Notes under the pieces: model-generated
The model's database searches: none
The model's input: only the letters and a program-made list of their open reading frames with translations
What the model was told of the DNA's origin: nothing
Shown here: positions 59,173 through 64,000 of the stretch, in pieces
How the letters are laid out: every line of letters starts with the position of its first letter
Numbering within the stretch: position 1 is the stretch's first letter
Position numbers and translations under genes: made by a program
Assembly (NCBI RefSeq): GCF_010389155.1
Contig: NC_057764.1
Coordinates: 41,238,275 to 41,302,274, forward strand
Length of the DNA: 64,000 nucleotides
Reading direction: 5' to 3'
Source of the DNA: Erigeron canadensis
Lineage: Eukaryota > Streptophyta > Magnoliopsida > Asterales > Asteraceae

Positions 59173-61929
59173 AGTTTTTCACTACATAATACTCACGTAT
59201 CTTATATATTTATATAGTATATATATACATATATTATATATAGTATACATAGATATAAATAATGGAAATTTTGGTTCAAAAAATGAACCCTGAATAAGTT
59301 TATATATGTTTCGGCGGCAAAGAAAACAATGAAGACTGGTTGTGGGTGAAAGAGGGGCTTTAGGGGTAGTACTTGTTTTTAGCTTTGCAGTTTTGTCATC
59401 TGGTTGTTCATAGATTGTAATGAATGTTTCAAGATTTTGATGTATCGGATACAACCAGTCATGCATGATGTACAATCTTTTGATGCATGAGTTATTGTCA
59501 CTTGTTGCAAACTAAAGTTGTGTAGCAACTTGTTTTTGTTGATGATCATGCATCACAATGGAAAGTTGTATTGATGGACACATTTGTGGTCATTCACTGG
59601 AGATTATGAATGTACTTTGATGAACAATTTCGGAATTTTAGGCCTACGCCGTTAATTATATATTTATATATGTAACTAACTAACTAATACAACTTTATTG
59701 ATGTGTATGCACTAGGATATTAATATACCTTTAAAAAGTAGCTAGTTATAATTAAAGTAAAAGTTAATTAATGTTTAGTAGTTCACTTCATTTTCCATAA
59801 TTAGAATTGTTACTTGCTGACATACTAATGTGAGTCCTAGCTACAAGACTCGAATTTAAGTATTAGGAGAAAAACCCCTAGCCTCTCACCTGCTTCATTG
59901 ACGGCATCTGGTAAACTTAATATCCAAGAGTATTTTTTCTAGAATGAGTGTTTACATATTCAAATTATTTCAATACAGAAGCTAAGGCTAATTTATACAA
60001 GTAACTTGAACATGGAAATCTCGGTTAGCTTAAAGGGTTCGAACGATGATGAATGTGTTTTAATTAAGCCGTGGCCGTGTAGATCTGAGTCAAAAATTTA
60101 ATATCTTTTAATAATCTGAATATAAACAATCTCACTTATTTTTATTTTTTCAAATTTATATTTAACTTGTTACTTTTAGATATTAAAAGGAGTCCCAATT
60201 TTAGAAGTTAGATATGCTCATTTTTCATGAAATAGGAGCTAGTCAATTATGAGAAATTAGTCAATGGCTGTATAGTTGGACTTTGCACTTGTTGAATTTT
60301 AAAATGAGTCGCATATATTAAAAGGGATATGGTTAAATCCTATTTATTTAAGAAGTGATTATATGGTTAAAAGCTAGTCTAAAACATAGCTGTTGCAAAT
60401 ATTAAGTTTTCTTGAGTATCTCAAAAGTTAACAAATGTTTCAATGTGAAATTCTCGCAAAAGAGGAGCTATTCGGTAATGAAATAGTAGTCAACCGTTAG
60501 TAAAATTATACTCTTTACCACGTGCTACATATTTTAATGACTTCCAAATGCATCTATTTCCTCCTGAGTCCTAATTTGAGTGACAATGTGACATCTTGCT
60601 ACTTGCTAGGGTTGTAACCTTCAAAGCAGACGCTTTTACAAGTAAATACCAAAAAAATTCATGCTCATTTTAGTCAATAAAAAAAACCGGCCTAATATAT
60701 GCTAGATTACATTGTGGTTGCACTAATTATGTATTTATAGGAAGGGTTTTTTAACTTATGCTACAAATGCAACATTTTAAAGTTTGTATAACTGCTACCC
60801 TTAAGTATCAAGGTACATTTAGCAGAGAAAAAATCTTGTTGAAAGCAAAAGAAACACTCGGTATTACTAAGCTTAACTAATAACTCAAAAGTCTTTTAAT
60901 AGACATATGATATATATCGTAGATTATGTATTCATTTTGTTTGGCAAAAACTATTCCTAACATTTTAAGGTATAAATAGTAAGAAAACCAAACCCTGCAA
61001 GATTCAAGTGTTCAAAGTCCGTATTAAATCGATACAAGAGTATCAAAAGTTGAGACTAAGGGTGACATCAGTGATGGATACGCGAAATTGGATTGAGAGA
61101 TGATCAGAGTACTAATCTATATAAAGGTGACATCAGTAAATACAGAGCAAAATCATGGTTAAGAGATGAACAGCATAAGTCAAATCTGATCAGCTTATTT
61201 CAAAGTACAAGTTTTAATATCTTTTGGAATTTACATTAGAAAACATGTAACATCTAGTTACAAATCAACATTCAAATGGGGTTTCTATTTCTGGTTACAT
61301 ATTCAGCTCGTGGGCTTACATGCCTGTGTGGCTGTGTCTTTATTGGCTCCCTTAGCTATAGTATCCTCCTCACAATGTCAAAGGCATAAAATACGAACAA
61401 AAAGCTAACAATCAGACCTTTTTAGGTTCAATTGGGCAGATTCTTTTCATTGTTTAGTGTCAGTTAAACCTGTTGTGAATGTCCCTCTGGCGCTTATGCA
61501 CATTCAGGCCATGTGCACAGAGGTGTACATGTTTGGTATTATGGCCAAACCCGGTTTCGGTTTTTGGCGGATTGAAAACCCAAACCTATACAAACCGGTT
61601 TGGGACGGTCTGATTTCAGATTTTTTGTTCACTGACTGTGCGCATAGGATCCAATATTAAAAGATTCTTCCCGTATTAAAACAAATAGTCATCAATGATT
61701 CAAACCTGAGTCAATTCTTTCCACGTACTTTTGAGAAAAAAAACTGCCAATTTACACAAGTACAACATCACCAGAACTGGGTCGACCCAAACAGAGATAC
61801 AGAGAGCCAATGTAGTAAAAGGGAACCCTTTCCTATGAATGAAGAATTCCTACACCACACCACTTAGTGCGGTGTCTCTATCATGTAAACTAGCATCTGC
61901 AAATCTAAGAATATCATGCAACACGTAAC
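59173..61929. other. Convergent intergenic region: FLZ 3' side and HEN2-like 3' side
   Basis: The FLZ 3' untranslated region probably extends to about 59600. The HEN2-like 3' untranslated region probably lies between about 61250 and 61929. Between them the sequence is AT-rich with no supported gene. The short frame at 61457-61660 contains a repeated AAACCGGTTT motif and is not supported. Confidence 0.4.
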
Positions 61930-63976
61930 TCACAAATATAGAGAATTGGCAAACATAATCCCCCTACGAAGGCTGTCACTGGCGGCAGCAAACTTGTCCT
62001 CTAAACCTGCTTCTCCGACAGCATGAGCAGCAGCACGCAGCTGTTATATTCAGATAAAAGTTCTTGACGTTAGTTTCATAGTTCTTAAAAAGTTTGTTCT
62101 AAGGATACAGGTCAATGGAAAACAGCCATGGTTTATTTCTAACAGTTTGTTCTAAGATAGGCAATACAATTATCTCTAAGGCATGACATGTAAAACAATT
62201 TGGCCTTAGGTAACTCCATCCATATGAAACAATAAAATGTTGGATTTGTAAAGATGGGAAGTTTGTGCAAAACGAAAACCAATAAAAGAAAGATTTATTT
62301 GGAAACCTTTCTTCTCCAGTTTAGATGAGGAACTAAAGTTTCCATAACAGTTTTAGCTAGAAGAATATTAAACTTATTTGAACATAGATAAACTTGCCTG
62401 ATTCAAAAACTCATCGAGTCTTCTAGCAAGTCTAATAATACTCCCCTCGAAGATATCAGTCATTTGTATAACTTCAGAAAAAGATGATCCCTGAAAAAAC
62501 CCCCGAAATTTACAATATGACATTTGTATATCAAACTCTTAATAGGATGGGCTGGAACTATCTTACTTTTGACCAACAATATATTACATCCATCAAGTAT
62601 GGTCTAACAACTGCCTCCACATATTCATCGACGTTGACTTCCAATTTGCATTCATGTTGTATCTGCACATTTAATATGTTAGATTTTGAAGTCTTTAATC
62701 AACTCTGAAGGTAAGAGTGCAATAACAAAATTCACCTCTGCTATTCTACGTGCACTATCTTGAAGCTGTTGTAATGGTTTGGCAAGTTCTGTTCTTAATT
62801 GTATTTGTTCACTAGATTTGTCTCCTTGAATAAAGCAACTTGCCAGTGCAGCAACTTGATGATGATCCAGATCATTGAACGTACCTAATCCATTTAAAAT
62901 ATAGACATATAATCAAAATCTTTTAAGCAATATATAGTGTATATCAAACTGAATAATTTTACTACCATTAAACATCAATTCAGTGACTAAGAGTTCATCC
63001 CCTGTGTCAATCAAACATGCTGCACGTCCCTTCACTTGAACTATTCCTTCAGCATCGATATGCCCCAGTTTCTTTAAAACCCGTGATCGGTTTTTAAGTT
63101 CGTCTCGGAACTTTTGAAGCTGCATGAACCCATATTCATGTTTATGAGATGGTTTATTAAGATATAAACCAAGAATATGTAACATGTAATACTCAAGTTT
63201 AGTCCAATGTAAGATGAACATTAAAGGGTAAGGAAATACCACATGCAAAATATAAAAGCACCATATTGACTGAGATATTCTCGAGGAAATAACTAACACG
63301 AAATACAAAAGCAAAATATCGAACAACATATTCTGACAGATATATAGTTGATTACCTGTGAATCACGCATTTTTGTTTTCAACTGTTGAATTTCATGATT
63401 CACTTCTGCTTTTCTCTTGAAACACTGGATTTGATTTTCATCTTGAGACTGAAATTACAAAACATATTTAGCAATGATAAGTGAAACTTGACTTTGCGAG
63501 CTACAATTTTAGATAATAAAATGCGGTTAAGAGTTTACTGCTCCTTCAAATGGTGAGCAGAAAATATTAAATATAAACAAATGAAAAAGAAGCTGACATA
63601 TAGCCTAGACCTTGTGCAATGGATGAGAAAGCAATTCTTGGCCAAGTTTTTCAATCTGATTTACCAAGTTGACAAACTCAGGTTCTTCTATGCCCATGTC
63701 CTGCCAGCACAATTCACGTTAATCAAGATTGATGATACCAAGAAAAAAAAAAGAGTATAGGATTATTATTATACTTTCCAATCCACATTGAGAACCCAAT
63801 GAAAAGCTCATATATACCTTGACGGGGTTAAGTCTTGGAAGGCCTTGTGGAAAGCGTTTTTCAAGCTCCTCTACTGCCAATAGCACATTTTGTCGTGCCT
63901 CAATAGGACGGAGATCAGAAGGAATTGATATTCTAAGCTTGCTCAATGCTGAAATCAAGGGCAATTGCACAGGAAC
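61930..63976 (-). CDS. HEN2: HEN2/MTR4-type DExH-box RNA helicase, C-terminal part only
   Basis: Eight GT/GC-AG-joined exons in frame: 63818-63976, 63611-63700, 63356-63448, 62966-63119, 62736-62884, 62567-62662, 62398-62490 and 61930-62040, giving the last 314 residues; the 5' part lies beyond the window. The region covers part of the arch/stalk (GIVQVKGRAACLIDTGDELL) and the C-terminal DSHCT helical domain (FNDLDHHQVAALASCFIQGD, MTDIFEGSIIRLARRLDEFL). The end SLRRGIMFANSLYL is the plant HEN2 (DExH10) form; plant MTR4 ends with IVFAASLYL. HEN2 works with the nuclear exosome in degrading polyadenylated non-coding and misprocessed RNAs, by family knowledge. The intron between the last two exons is GC-AG (CAG then GCAAGT). 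The catalytic RecA domains are outside the window. Confidence 0.93.
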
Positions 63977-64000
63977 CTGAATTTACATGACATATTTAAC

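Noticed and set aside
1..64000. LTR retrotransposons, CRISPR arrays, rRNA or tRNA genes
   Set aside because: No paired LTRs, gag/pol motifs, spaced direct-repeat arrays or complete tRNA cloverleaf were recognised; Pol III boxes present belong to SINE-like elements.

Overview
The window is AT-rich nuclear DNA from a flowering plant, clearly a eudicot. It shows spliced genes with GT-AG and occasional GC-AG introns, TA microsatellites, and many short plant-type transposons (Helitron, hAT, CACTA, Stowaway, PIF/Harbinger, SINE). I cannot fix the species. No organelle, bacterial or viral block was recognised, and no rRNA or tRNA gene.

Five protein genes can be read, four on the minus strand. (1) 1-4246: a TORTIFOLIA1/SPIRAL2-family HEAT-repeat microtubule protein, running off the left edge. 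(2) 11612-19592: a complete 17-exon oxidosqualene cyclase of 775 aa. Its active-site residues (Y425, N492, V496 and D498, equal to cycloartenol synthase Y410, H477N, I481V and D483) identify it as a plant lanosterol synthase rather than a cycloartenol or beta-amyrin synthase. (3) 30069-36370: a complete 13-exon RPN13/ADRM1 proteasomal ubiquitin receptor of 312 aa; its last exon is 1.1 kb from the previous one because Helitrons lie in the final intron. (4) 57158-59172, plus strand: a two-exon FCS-like zinc-finger (FLZ) protein of 253 aa. (5) 61930-63976: the 3' end of a HEN2-type nuclear RNA helicase, running off the right edge. These are scattered, mostly housekeeping genes and do not form a pathway cluster.

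The intergenic DNA (4.2-11.6, 19.6-30.1, 36.6-57.1 and 59.2-61.9 kb) is mostly a graveyard of small non-autonomous elements. It includes at least a dozen Helitron ends or copies, with one short family present about six times. A ~380-bp hairpin family has four long copies and one miniature. Two hAT elements have readable 8-bp target duplications. There is a CACTA-type foldback, a MULE-like element with ~130-bp inverted arms, two Stowaway MITEs, a PIF/Harbinger fragment with a broken transposase start, three copies of a ~185-bp MITE, and several SINEs. No intact autonomous transposon or LTR retrotransposon was seen.

I found no wholly new system. The points most worth following are the lanosterol synthase signature with its odd LWCHTR motif, three GC-AG introns in three different genes, the TE-laden last intron of RPN13, which could give a truncated receptor on intron retention, and an isolated GC-rich, strongly self-complementary segment at 47.25-47.39 kb.
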